59,675 bases of DNA, taken from positions 1-59,675 of the forward strand of contig CABQJD010000011.1 of the NCBI GenBank assembly GCA_902464405.1. The letters run 5' to 3'. Position 1 is the first letter of the stretch; each line of letters begins with the position of its first letter. The notes beneath the pieces were generated by a model that had not been told where the DNA came from, searched no databases, and saw only the letters and a program-made list of their open reading frames with translations. The translations under genes were made by a program, and so were the position numbers. This document shows, piece after piece, positions 24,059-33,369 of the stretch. This DNA is from an uncultured Actinomycetaceae bacterium (lineage in GTDB: Bacteria; Actinomycetota; Actinomycetes; Actinomycetales; Actinomycetaceae).

Positions 24059-26998
24059 ATGAGCGAGCAAGATAAATCGGCACAAGGGCCAGCTTTCCGC
24101 TATACCGCAGAGTTAGCTAATCAGATTGAATCGAAATGGCAGGATTTATGGGACGAACGCGGCACTTTTAATGCCCCCAATCCTTCTGGTGCTTTGGCTC
24201 CCAGCACGGAAGCCGAATCGGAAACGCTTGCACAAGATCCGTTCTTTTTGCTCGATATGTTTCCGTATCCATCTGGTAAAGGTCTGCACGTCGGGCATCC
24301 GCTCGGATATATCGCAACTGATACTGTGGCGAGATATCAGCGTATGCGCGGCAAGAACGTGCTCTATACGATGGGCTACGATGCTTTTGGCCTGCCAGCC
24401 GAACAGTATGCTGTACAGACTGGGCAGCATCCGCGTGTGACGACTGAAGAGAATATCGCAAATATGCGCCGTCAGCTTCGCCGCTTAGGTCTTTCGCATG
24501 AGAAGCGTCGCAGCTTCGCAACCACAGATGTGAAATACATGAAGTGGACGCAATGGATTTTCTTGCAGATTTTCAACTCGTGGTATGACGCTGATGCTCC
24601 TGGTCGCGAGCTAGGGACTCTGGGGCGTGCTCGTCCAATCAACGAATTGATTGAAGGCTACGCTGCCGGAACGATCGCAACTCCTGATGGGCGTGCATGG
24701 AATGATCTCTCGGCGTCAGAGCAGGCAGATGCGGTCAATGCCCGCCGTTTGGCGTATGTCGATTATGCCCCAGTGAATTGGTGCCCAGGGCTTGGCACTG
24801 TGCTTGCCAACGAAGAGGTGACGGCGGAGGGACGTTCTGAGCGTGGCAACTTCCCTGTATTTAAGCGTGAGCTTCGCCAGTGGATGATGCGTATCACAGC
24901 GTATGGCGACCGTTTGGCTCGCGATCTCGACACAGTGGAATGGCCAGATAAAGTGCGCACGATGCAACGCAACTGGATCGGTAAGAGCCAAGGTGCCGAT
25001 GTAGATTTTGTGGCTCATCATCAAAGGGGAGATGAAAAACTCACAGTCTTTACCACTCGCCCAGATACTCTTTTTGGTGCAACGTTCATGGTGGTTTCGC
25101 CTGAGCATCCGATGCTTGCAGAGGAAAATATTCCACTTTGCTGGCCTGATGGGACGCGCGAAACCTGGAAAGGCGCTGCTTGCGGATCAATTTCTGCGGA
25201 GGCAGAAGCGTCTCCTCGCAGTGCAGTAAAAGCATATCAGCGTGCGGCAAGTATGAAGAGCGATCTAGATCGCACCGATCTCGATCATGATAAGACGGGC
25301 GTCTTTACTGGCATTTTCGCAACTAATCCCGTGAACGGAAAGCTCATTCCGATCTTTACCGCTGATTACGTGATGATGGGTTACGGCACAGGAGCAATTA
25401 TGGCAGTTCCTGCGCATGATACTCGCGACTGGGATTTTGCGAAGAAATTTGATCTCGATATTGTTGCGACGATGAAAGCAGCTGATGGCTATGATTGGGC
25501 GGCTGCATGGACGGAAGATGGCGAAATTATCGATTCGGCAAACGATGAGATCAATCTCAACGGAATGTTTAAAGCAGAAGGAAAAGCTGCAATCACCGCA
25601 TGGCTCGAAAGTAAAGGGGTAGGTAAAGCTGCAACGAGCTATCGTCTGCGTGATTGGCTCTTTAGCCGCCAGCGCTATTGGGGAGAGCCGTTCCCTGTGG
25701 TTTACGACGCAGAGGGTATTGTTCATGCACTGCCTGAAGATATGCTCCCGCTGGAGCTTCCAGATACACCAGATTATTCTCCGCGTTCCTATGATCCCGA
25801 CGATGCTGATTCTCAGCCAGAACCGCCGCTTGGGCGTCTTACTGATTGGGCCAATATTGAACTGGATTTAGGTGAAGGTGCTGGGCTGCAGACGTATACG
25901 CGTGATACCAACACTATGCCGAACTGGGCTGGATCGTGCTGGTATGAAATGCGCTATCTCGATCCACACGATGATGCGCAGATGGCTAGCATTGAAAATG
26001 AGTCCTATTGGATGGGGCCGCGTGAAGGGAAAGTAAGTGGCGGCGCCGATCTATATGTAGGCGGCGTTGAGCATGCTGTCTTGCATTTGCTCTATTCGCG
26101 CTTCTGGCACAAAGTCCTCTTCGATTTGGGATATGTGAGTTCAAGCGAACCTTTCCACAAGCTCTTCAATCAAGGCTATGTGCAGGCCTATGCCTATACC
26201 GATTCTCGTGGGCAATATGTGCCAGCTGAAGAAGTAGAAGAAATTCCAGCGGCTGACGGAGCTGGTGAACCAACGTTTATGTGGCATGGCGAACTTGTGA
26301 ATCGCGAATACGGAAAGATGGGCAAGAGCTTAAAGAATATCGTCACCCCCGACGATATGGCAGCCACTTATGGAGCTGATACATTCCGCGTATATGAGAT
26401 GAGCATGGGACCGCTCGATGCGGATAGACCGTGGGAAACCCGTGCTGTCGTTGGTTCGCAGCGATTCTTGCAGCGTTTGTGGCGAAATGTGCTCTCGGAG
26501 GAGACGGGCGAGTGCATCGTCGTTGATGAAGCGCTCGATCGGGATACGGCTAAGCAGCTGGCGCGAACAATTGCTGATGTGACCTGCGAATATGAGAATA
26601 TGCGCGTGAATACGGCGATTGCTAAGCTGATCAGCTTCAATAACTATCTCACAGGCAAGCCTGTGCCGCGTGAAGCAGCTGAGGCGCTCGTAAAGATGAC
26701 GGCTCCAGTGGCTCCTCATATTGCGGAAGAGCTGTGGGAGCGTTTAGGGCATAATGAGTCGATTGCTCGCGCTCCTTTCCCCGTGGTCGAAGATATGAGT
26801 CTGCTCGAAGACGATGTGGTGACGTGCGTGCTGCAGGTTGCTGGGAAGGTGCGTGCTCGCGTAGAGGTTTCGCCGAAAGTAACGGATGAAGAATTGACGG
26901 CAGTTGCTCTCGCATCGCCCAAGATTCAGCAATACCTTAATGGGGAGCCGCGTAAAATTATTGTGCGTGCTCCGAAACTGGTGAATATCGTTCCGTGA
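24059..26998 (+). CDS. leuS: Leucyl-tRNA synthetase
   Basis: A 979-residue class Ia aminoacyl-tRNA synthetase charging tRNA-Leu. The HIGH motif is HVGH in FPYPSGKGLHVGHPLGY (His at residue 77), and the KMSKS motif is KMGKS in YGKMGKSLKN (about residue 753), the form I know from actinobacterial LeuS. The CP1 editing domain lies between, with TRPDTLFGATF and the MAVPAHDTRDWDF segment. The ATG at 24059 is preceded by AAGGAGA; an open frame continues upstream but is not conserved. A tRNA-Leu(CAA) gene lies at 39.4 kb in this window. Confidence 0.95.
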   Translation: MSEQDKSAQGPAFRYTAELANQIESKWQDLWDERGTFNAPNPSGALAPSTEAESETLAQDPFFLLDMFPYPSGKGLHVGHPLGYIATDTVARYQRMRGKNVLYTMGYDAFGLPAEQYAVQTGQHPRVTTEENIANMRRQLRRLGLSHEKRRSFATTDVKYMKWTQWIFLQIFNSWYDADAPGRELGTLGRARPINELIEGYAAGTIATPDGRAWNDLSASEQADAVNARRLAYVDYAPVNWCPGLGTVLANEEVTAEGRSERGNFPVFKRELRQWMMRITAYGDRLARDLDTVEWPDKVRTMQRNWIGKSQGADVDFVAHHQRGDEKLTVFTTRPDTLFGATFMVVSPEHPMLAEENIPLCWPDGTRETWKGAACGSISAEAEASPRSAVKAYQRAASMKSDLDRTDLDHDKTGVFTGIFATNPVNGKLIPIFTADYVMMGYGTGAIMAVPAHDTRDWDFAKKFDLDIVATMKAADGYDWAAAWTEDGEIIDSANDEINLNGMFKAEGKAAITAWLESKGVGKAATSYRLRDWLFSRQRYWGEPFPVVYDAEGIVHALPEDMLPLELPDTPDYSPRSYDPDDADSQPEPPLGRLTDWANIELDLGEGAGLQTYTRDTNTMPNWAGSCWYEMRYLDPHDDAQMASIENESYWMGPREGKVSGGADLYVGGVEHAVLHLLYSRFWHKVLFDLGYVSSSEPFHKLFNQGYVQAYAYTDSRGQYVPAEEVEEIPAADGAGEPTFMWHGELVNREYGKMGKSLKNIVTPDDMAATYGADTFRVYEMSMGPLDADRPWETRAVVGSQRFLQRLWRNVLSEETGECIVVDEALDRDTAKQLARTIADVTCEYENMRVNTAIAKLISFNNYLTGKPVPREAAEALVKMTAPVAPHIAEELWERLGHNESIARAPFPVVEDMSLLEDDVVTCVLQVAGKVRARVEVSPKVTDEELTAVALASPKIQQYLNGEPRKIIVRAPKLVNIVP

Positions 26999-27164
26999 GG
27001 TTTCGTTGATGAGAGAAGGTAAATGGCAGCTCGTTATTTTCTTCTTTCATCTCTTGAACGCAATATCTATTGCGATATCTTTCAATCCGCAGGGAAGGCG
27101 TTTATACTGTGAATTTGTGGGGTTCATGTGTTGGACGCCTGCTGGCTCTATCAGTTTTCTCAAG

Positions 27165-27170
27165 TAGGTT
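27165..27170 (+). promoter_or_regulatory. Possible -10 hexamer, leaderless start of the epimerase gene
   Basis: TAGGTT fits TANNNT and ends exactly 6 nt before the ATG at 27177. No Shine-Dalgarno sequence is present. Confidence 0.45.
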
Positions 27171-27176
27171 GTATAT

Positions 27177-28154
27177 ATGACTATTTCGTATAATTCCTCG
27201 ATCACAAAAGTGGATTTCGACGGTATGCCAGCATGGCGTATTGAAAGTGAATCTGGAGCTGTAGCTGTTGTTGCGGAGCGTGGCGCGAGCGTCATCTCTT
27301 GGGAGCCAAGTCCTGGAGTTGCTGTTGCTGATGGCTATAAAACGGCAGAGGAATTAGTGACGGCGGCGTGGTCGCGTTTCTTAATCGCAGCGCCATTTCC
27401 TGGGCGTGTGCGTAACGATACGTACCACTTTGATGGAGTGGAATATCATTTGCCTGTGACGGATCGCGGCACGGCTCTGCATGGCTTTGTATGTTTCGAA
27501 GATTTCGTTGTTGAAGATGCGTCTGCTTCGCTAACGCTTGGGTGTGATTATCCAGGTAATGAGGGCTATCCTTGGCCTTTCCATATCAGCGTCACCTATT
27601 CCCTTGAGTGTGGGGCTGAAGGGCAGGAGCATCTTTCTGCAACGATTGCAGCAACGAATACAGGCACATGTGATATGCCTATCGCAATTGGCTGGCACCC
27701 GTATGTGAAGCTCCCAGGAAACCAAACAATTTCTCATTATTCATTGACGATTCCTGCGCGCACAAAAATTTTGTACGGTCCGCAGATGGTGCCTCTTGCG
27801 GGTGAAGCTGCCTATTCAGGAGTGCATGCTCCTGTGGAAATTTCCTATTTCGGCTCGACGGCTTTAGATGAATCGTATCGAGGTCTCATTCCTGATGAAA
27901 ACGGAGTAGTCGTCAGCACTGTGCGCGATGCAAAATCGAGTGCACACATTGAAATAGCGCAAGAGCCGAGCGATGCTCCTGTGCTTCACGTTTTTACAGG
28001 TGACGGAGCGCCGCGCAATCCTCGTGGCTCGCTTGCCTTGGAACCGCTGTCACATCTTCCAGATGCTTTTAACCGTGCGGATTCGGCGGCGAGTATTCGG
28101 TTAGCTCCAGGTGCGACTCGTCAGCTAACTGCCACAATCACTTACGTGAAGTAA
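27177..28154 (+). CDS. Aldose 1-epimerase family protein
   Basis: A 325-residue beta-sandwich protein of the galactose mutarotase-like family, which interconverts anomers of hexoses or hexose-6-phosphates. Seen are FPGRVRNDTYHFDGVEYHLP (sugar-site Arg), ALHGFVCFEDF (first His), IAIGWHPYVKLPG (catalytic His) and the C-terminal LALEPLSHLPDAF with the likely catalytic Glu. It stands alone downstream of leuS. No sugar operon is attached, so the substrate is open. Confidence 0.85.
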   Translation: MTISYNSSITKVDFDGMPAWRIESESGAVAVVAERGASVISWEPSPGVAVADGYKTAEELVTAAWSRFLIAAPFPGRVRNDTYHFDGVEYHLPVTDRGTALHGFVCFEDFVVEDASASLTLGCDYPGNEGYPWPFHISVTYSLECGAEGQEHLSATIAATNTGTCDMPIAIGWHPYVKLPGNQTISHYSLTIPARTKILYGPQMVPLAGEAAYSGVHAPVEISYFGSTALDESYRGLIPDENGVVVSTVRDAKSSAHIEIAQEPSDAPVLHVFTGDGAPRNPRGSLALEPLSHLPDAFNRADSAASIRLAPGATRQLTATITYVK

Positions 28155-28179
28155 GAGCGAGAGAGCAAGGCGTGAAGTG

Positions 28180-28217
28180 TTGTCCACAGCACTGGCTTTT
28201 AGCTTGGAATATCCACA
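28180..28217 (+). promoter_or_regulatory. Two DnaA-box-like sites upstream of comEA
   Basis: TTGTCCACA (28180-28188) matches an actinobacterial DnaA box, and ATATCCACA (28209-28217) matches the TTATCCACA consensus at eight of nine positions. Both point the same way, 29 bp apart, and lie 51-88 bp ahead of comEA. Binding is inferred from sequence alone. Confidence 0.4.
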
Positions 28218-28267
28218 GATATTTATGCATTGAGCGCTAATCTTTCTTCTTCTTGTAGATATGAGGT

Positions 28268-29236
28268 ATGCCCAAAGCACCTCCTCGTATCGCAAACGCC
28301 GTTTCTATCTCTGAAACGGCGCCTGCGCATCTTACTCGTCGACTGCCGAGCGGTCGGCATACTGATACGCCATATTTCAAAGAAAACTCTCCAGCTGGGA
28401 GTGCTGCAGAATTCGCAAGGCTCGCCTTTTCGGCAGGATTAGGAGACGATGCTGGCGCACTTGTGCAGAGTGTGAACGCAAGCTCCTATTCGAAAGGGCA
28501 GGCGTCTATTCCTCAAGCAAAACGGCGTTGGGTGATTCGTGCACAAGCATGGAAAGCTTTTGCCGTCATGCTTAGCGCAGCTCTCGTAGCAGCAGGTTGC
28601 GTTCTCCTATATACAGCGAGAGGATCAGCACATCGAACTTCTTTTGAAAGCAGCGAGACGAATGAAGAATCTTTTGAATCGTCATCGCCATCTTCCTCAT
28701 CTAATCAGGGCAGTTTATCTAATTCGGCAGAATCAGACGCTAAGTGCGTAGTTTACGTTTCTGGTGCTGTGCATAACCCTGGAGTGGTAGAGCTTCCTGC
28801 TAATGCTCGTATTTCAGATGCAGTTGAAGCAGTGGGCGGGCTTACTCAAAACGCGCAGGAAGCTGCAATCAATCTTGCTGCACCTATTTCTGATGGGCAA
28901 CACATTCATATTTTCGCTAAAGATGAAGAGCGTACCAGGGTTGCAGGGGAAGCAGCTGAAAGCGGAGATAGCAGCAGTGATAATGCTTTTTCTACTGGAG
29001 GCGCTGGAGGCAGCGGAGGCTCTAGTGCAGGTATATCGGGCACGCAAACAATTGATTTGAATACTGCGACGCGGGCAATGCTCGAAACTATTCCAGGTGT
29101 TGGCCCTGTGATGGCTCAGAGAATTATTGATTGGCGATCGAATAACGGCGGCTTTAATAATGTTGAACAATTACGTGAGGTAGATGGTATCGGAGAAAAA
29201 GTTTTCACAAAATTGAAAGATTATGTGCGCGTATAA
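28268..29236 (+). CDS. comEA: ComEA-type DNA-binding competence protein
   Basis: A 322-residue protein with a cytoplasmic N-terminal region of about 95 residues, one transmembrane helix (FAVMLSAALVAAGCVLLYTA), a Ser-rich linker, an SLBB domain (VYVSGAVHNPGVVELPANAR) and a C-terminal helix-hairpin-helix domain (IDLNTATRAMLETIPGVGPV...VDGIGEKVFTKLKDYV). ComEA binds transforming double-stranded DNA outside the membrane and hands it to ComEC. It is followed by comEC and holA on the same strand. The ATG has only a poorly placed AGG before it, so the exact start is uncertain. Confidence 0.9.
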   Translation: MPKAPPRIANAVSISETAPAHLTRRLPSGRHTDTPYFKENSPAGSAAEFARLAFSAGLGDDAGALVQSVNASSYSKGQASIPQAKRRWVIRAQAWKAFAVMLSAALVAAGCVLLYTARGSAHRTSFESSETNEESFESSSPSSSSNQGSLSNSAESDAKCVVYVSGAVHNPGVVELPANARISDAVEAVGGLTQNAQEAAINLAAPISDGQHIHIFAKDEERTRVAGEAAESGDSSSDNAFSTGGAGGSGGSSAGISGTQTIDLNTATRAMLETIPGVGPVMAQRIIDWRSNNGGFNNVEQLREVDGIGEKVFTKLKDYVRV

Positions 29237-29278
29237 GAGGATTGCGCGTGCGTATAAGAATGATCCGTTTGTATAAAA

Positions 29279-31456
29279 ATGAAAGCTACTGATTACCGTC
29301 TTGCGCTTCCTGCGCTTGAGATATGGATTGCGGTCAGCCTGTGCCAGAGATATACCCTGAAGCTGGAGCTGATACATATGGCTCTATTAGTATGCATTTT
29401 TCTTACCACTATTTTGCTGTGTTGGAAAAAAGTAGAAGAAAGCCGTGCGTGCCTATCTGCTGGCAGTGTGAGTGTGTTAGCTGTGCTAAGTGCGCTCATA
29501 TCTCACGGTATGCATAAGCGATGGTCGGGTGCCTCTGAAGCAATGTATCGGATATGCACGAGAGAAATGCCGCAGAGCATTCCGATCCTTTCAGATTTCT
29601 GCAGCTCGATGCGCAATGCCTTTGTGCAAGAGCTAGAAAATTATCCGCAGTATGCGCGAGTGCTTATTGCGGGAATCGTGATCGGAGATGATTCCGCTCT
29701 ATCTGCACACGGGGTTGCTCTCTACAAAATGATGGGGCTGAGCCATATCACAGCCGTATCTGGTGCGCATGTGAGTTTGGTAATCTGGGGTGTAGTAGGG
29801 GTTATTGGATTGCGTAAAGCCCGAACTAGTGCGTTGTGTGCATTTTGTGCACTTATGGGGTTAGTGAGTTTAGTTGGAGCAGAGCCATCCGTGCTGCGTG
29901 CTGGTTTTATGGGAGTTTTACTGCTTATCGGGGTTGCTGTGCGTCGGCAAATTCAGTCACTTCCTATCTTGGCGGTTGTTGTGATTGCGGTGTGCTTGTG
30001 TGTTCCGCGTTTGGCTGTCTCATTGGGATTTGTGTTGTCTGTAGTATCCACTGCAGCAATTATTACAATCGCTTATCCGCTCAGCTCTTGGCTGATTGAA
30101 CGCCTTCCGCAACGACTTTCGTGGAGTGTACCTGCTCTTATCGTCCCGCTTATTGCAGGGATTGTGACGCTTCCTTGTGTAGCAGGAATACAGCCGCAGG
30201 GATCTGCGTGGTCAGTTATTGCAAATACTCTCGCAGCACCTGCAATTGCGCCTTTGACTATATGTGGTCTTATAGCTGTGATACTTGTGCCATGGCTCCC
30301 TGCTCTTGCTAAGCCCTTTCTTCAAGTTGCGCATTTATGCGCTGCATGGATATCTTCGGTAACGACGATATTAGCTAAAATGCCAGGATCGGGAATATCT
30401 CCATGGCTTGCGTGCGGTGTGCATGTAATTTCGCTCGGAATAATTATTGTTGTTGTTCGATTTTCCTGCACCTATGAAGTATCTGAATGCCAAACTGGGC
30501 GTATATGGCGTGTTTGGCATTTAGATATCGTCAATATTCAGGGCGTGCGCGCTGTGCGAAATAGCCTATGCGTAAATCTAGGGAATAAACTGCGAGGAGG
30601 TGTGCCTCGCGGCGCACAATACGCGGTTGTTAGCATTACTTTGGCTGTTTTAATACTGGGATATTTTCTTTTTCCTCCTCCAATACTTTCTGGCAGATCT
30701 GCTGTAGGTAGCGAGTGGGAAATTGTGCAATGTGATATAGGGCAAGGATCTGCATTATTAGCACGGCGCGGCTCGGCAACTGTTCTTGTTGATGTCGGGC
30801 CTGAAGATGGTGGTATAGATCGCTGTCTGCGTGATGCGCGTGTGGATACTTTGGATTTGCTCATACTTTCTCATTTTGATCTCGATCACGTTGGAGGGCT
30901 TGAAGATGCTCTCAGCGAGGTTGAGATTACTCAAGTATGGGTGAGTGGTAACCCTTCACCCGTGCGAAATTCTCAGAAAGTATATGATCTTCTTCGTCAT
31001 CATGGTATCTTTAGCAAGGTCGTGAAGGCTGGAGCAGAATTCGGAGGATGGGTTCGTATCCTTGCCCCTCAAGTGAGCAGCAAAAATGATGATCTCGCAA
31101 ACGAGCAGTCGCTTGTTGTTTTTATTCAAACCTTGAATCACGCAGTGCTCGATCTGGCAGACGTCCCACAAAGTGTTCAAGATGATCTTGTCTCACTCGT
31201 GCCAATTGCGGATACCGTGATTGTGGGGCACCATGGTGCTCGCAGTCAGTCGAAGAAACTTGCTGCTCATCTAAAGCCGTCACTATCTCTTATTTCTGTG
31301 GGGAAAAATAACTATGGGCATCCAACGCCCGAAGCTTTAGAGATATGGAAAGCTCCCCTTCAGGCGAGTACTGTGGAATGCGGGTGGATTGAGGTGAGTT
31401 CTTCAACAATTCAGACTCAACGGCGGTGCTCCATAAAACGGCATAACATGAAATAA
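29279..31456 (+). CDS. comEC: ComEC/Rec2 DNA-uptake channel
   Basis: A 725-residue membrane protein expected to form the channel through which single-stranded DNA enters the cell. The competence domain includes GIVIGDDSALS, MGLSHITAVSGAHVSLVIW and GAEPSVLRAGFMG. After the last helices a metallo-beta-lactamase-like domain follows, with GQGSALLARRGSATVLVDVG, the metal motif LSHFDLDHVGGLEDAL and VGHHGARSQ. Its 3' end overlaps the likely holA start by one base, so the two are coupled. Together with comEA this suggests natural transformability, although the pilus genes are outside the window. Confidence 0.92.
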   Translation: MKATDYRLALPALEIWIAVSLCQRYTLKLELIHMALLVCIFLTTILLCWKKVEESRACLSAGSVSVLAVLSALISHGMHKRWSGASEAMYRICTREMPQSIPILSDFCSSMRNAFVQELENYPQYARVLIAGIVIGDDSALSAHGVALYKMMGLSHITAVSGAHVSLVIWGVVGVIGLRKARTSALCAFCALMGLVSLVGAEPSVLRAGFMGVLLLIGVAVRRQIQSLPILAVVVIAVCLCVPRLAVSLGFVLSVVSTAAIITIAYPLSSWLIERLPQRLSWSVPALIVPLIAGIVTLPCVAGIQPQGSAWSVIANTLAAPAIAPLTICGLIAVILVPWLPALAKPFLQVAHLCAAWISSVTTILAKMPGSGISPWLACGVHVISLGIIIVVVRFSCTYEVSECQTGRIWRVWHLDIVNIQGVRAVRNSLCVNLGNKLRGGVPRGAQYAVVSITLAVLILGYFLFPPPILSGRSAVGSEWEIVQCDIGQGSALLARRGSATVLVDVGPEDGGIDRCLRDARVDTLDLLILSHFDLDHVGGLEDALSEVEITQVWVSGNPSPVRNSQKVYDLLRHHGIFSKVVKAGAEFGGWVRILAPQVSSKNDDLANEQSLVVFIQTLNHAVLDLADVPQSVQDDLVSLVPIADTVIVGHHGARSQSKKLAAHLKPSLSLISVGKNNYGHPTPEALEIWKAPLQASTVECGWIEVSSSTIQTQRRCSIKRHNMK

Positions 31457-32442
31457 TGGCAGCTATGAGCGAATGGGATTCGATTGAACTTGCGCCAGTG
31501 ATGCTGATTAAAAGCGCCGAGCCTGTTTTTGGTGATCGTGCACTTGATACGTTGAAGGCGCGTCTTCGAGCTAAAAATCCCGAGATCAGTATTGTGACGA
31601 TTGGCGCTGCTTCCTATCGTGCGCGCGAGCTTGATTTATACACAAGCCCTTCGCTTTTTGGCGAGCCGAGAGCCGTCGTCATCGGTAATCTTGAAATGCT
31701 TAATGAACAGCTGCAAAAAGAATTGCTCGAATATCTCTCATGCCCTGAACCAGACGTCACGCTTATTTTGCGCCATAACGGGGCAGAGCGCGGGAAAAAA
31801 ATTCTCACAAAATGTGCGCGTGCAAAAATTCCCACGATCACAATTGCACAGGTAAAACGCGTAGCCGATAAAGCTGCTGCTGTGAATGCTGATGTGCGGG
31901 CTGCGGGCAGAAAAATAACGCGCGAAGCAGTTGATGCACTTGTTGATGCTCTGGGTTCAGATCTGCGAGAGCTTTTAGTCGGCACACGTCAGCTTTTATC
32001 GGACGTTGAAGGCACTATTGACGATAGTGATGTGCATAGATATTTTTCGGGAAGGATCGAAGCTACAGGTTTTAACGTTGCTGATGCGGCAATTATGGGA
32101 AATACCAGCAAAGCTATTGAATTGGCGCGGCACGCATATGCAACAGGAGTTTCTCCAACGGTAATTATCGCTGCAATGGCTTCGAGCGTTCGTCAGCTTA
32201 CTCATGTGCTAGGGCAGCGCTCAGCAGGAGGAAGCATTATCGGCGATCGTGTAAAAATTTCAATGCCTGGATGGAAGGCTGATCGGGCTAAGAGGGCTTT
32301 GCGCTATTGGAGTGCGCAGGGCTTAGCATGCGCTATTCAATCATTAGCAACGGCAGATGAAGAAGTTAAAGGTGCATCTCGCGATCCGATGTATGCCGTT
32401 GAGAAAGCAATTATCGCAGTAGCTCGAGCTCGTAAAATGTGA
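31456..32442 (+). CDS. holA: DNA polymerase III delta subunit
   Basis: A 328-residue clamp-loader subunit that opens the beta sliding clamp. The N-terminal domain shows ELDLYTSPSLFGEPRAVVIGNLEMLNEQLQKELLEYL, typical of HolA, then RGKKILTKCARAKIPTITIAQVK and KITREAVDALVDALGSDLRELLVGTRQLL, the AAA+-like and collar parts. The ATG at 31456 overlaps the comEC stop; a second in-frame ATG at 31465 is also possible. The comEA-comEC-holA order is widespread in Gram-positive bacteria. Confidence 0.92.
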   Translation: MAAMSEWDSIELAPVMLIKSAEPVFGDRALDTLKARLRAKNPEISIVTIGAASYRARELDLYTSPSLFGEPRAVVIGNLEMLNEQLQKELLEYLSCPEPDVTLILRHNGAERGKKILTKCARAKIPTITIAQVKRVADKAAAVNADVRAAGRKITREAVDALVDALGSDLRELLVGTRQLLSDVEGTIDDSDVHRYFSGRIEATGFNVADAAIMGNTSKAIELARHAYATGVSPTVIIAAMASSVRQLTHVLGQRSAGGSIIGDRVKISMPGWKADRAKRALRYWSAQGLACAIQSLATADEEVKGASRDPMYAVEKAIIAVARARKM

Positions 32443-32605
32443 TGTGCAGCTCATAATCCGATAGGCTGACGCGTAAATAGCATAGTGGCTGTCTACATAT
32501 CTTCAAAAGAAAATTCACAGATGCTTCTTGGCGATGCCAAGGCTTCTATTGATGCGATTATTTCAGAATTATGATGTTTGTTTAATAAAAGAAGTCGATA
32601 GAAAA

Positions 32606-32657
32606 TAGAGTGAGGAGCTGTGTCTGAGAACTTTCTCAAACACAGCCCCTCACTCTA
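32606..32657 (-). terminator. Terminator of rpsT
   Basis: On the minus strand a long stem (TAGAGTGAGG...CCTCACTCTA with an internal CTGTGT/ACACAG pairing) is followed by ATTTTC. It lies 18 nt after the rpsT stop. Confidence 0.85.
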
Positions 32658-32674
32658 TTGACGAAATAGAAGAA

Positions 32675-32944
32675 CTACTTCTCAGCGAGCTTATTGATTT
32701 GCTTAGCGAGCTTACTCTTGCGATTTGCTGCCTGATTCTTATGAATCACGCCTTTGCTCACTGCTACATCGAGTTTGCGAGCAGCAGCTTTGAGAGCTTC
32801 TTGAGCAGCTTCGAGATCTTTAGCATCGATAGCAGCGCGAACCTTTTTGACATAGGTCTTGAGTTCACTCTTATAGCTCTTATTGCGCATGCGACGCTTT
32901 TCGTTCGTCTTGATACGCTTCTTCTGCGACTTAATGTTTGCCAC
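32675..32944 (-). CDS. rpsT: 30S ribosomal protein S20
   Basis: An 89-residue, strongly basic protein that binds 16S rRNA early in assembly. The N-terminus ANIKSQKKRIKTNEKRRMRN and the later KGVIHKNQAANRKSKLAKQIN are characteristic. The start codon is GTG at 32944, with GAAAGAGA upstream. It converges on holA, as in many Firmicutes and actinobacteria, and ends in a strong terminator. Confidence 0.95.
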   Translation of the reverse strand: MANIKSQKKRIKTNEKRRMRNKSYKSELKTYVKKVRAAIDAKDLEAAQEALKAAARKLDVAVSKGVIHKNQAANRKSKLAKQINKLAEK

Positions 32945-33369
32945 GTTTAGTCTCTTTCATCTTCCTTCCCGCATAGCTTCCTATTCGGGAAAATTTTCGG
33001 CTGGTTGAGGGATCGCTTTTTCCGGACTGCCGAGCGTGGGGCACCCGTGGTTGTGGATCAAGCTTGGCCTCGCACCCAGCCAGGTGCAAAGTCCACGTAC
33101 GATATTACCTATATTGACGTACCTTTCCAAGCGTATATGAAGCGATGCTACCGTGATATCGGGCACGCTCGTTTATTCCTTTGCTAGCATGTTCAAGGAA
33201 ATCAGAAGGAAAATTTGCAGCTCTATATTCTCTCTGTGCACGTATGTGCACAGAGAGTTGTATTGGCTGAATATTTTCATTTTTCGTTGCTAAATCTGTT
33301 AGATTTTACTCGTCAAATTCGATATGAAGTATCAAGGAAGATCTTCATTGAAGAAGAAAGTGTATAGAC
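32945..33369. other. 425-bp intergenic region between rpsT and the glycerophosphodiesterase gene
   Basis: It contains the rpsT promoter region and a perfect 12-bp inverted repeat at 33230-33257. A 60-codon open frame at 33005-33187 (plus strand, TTG start) has no ribosome-binding site and no recognisable product. Confidence 0.5.
33230..33257 (+). terminator. Stem-loop with 12-bp perfect arms
   Basis: CTCTCTGTGCAC and GTGCACAGAGAG flank a 4-nt loop; TTGTATT follows. It may terminate a transcript running rightward across 33000-33230, where no gene is recognised. Confidence 0.5.
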
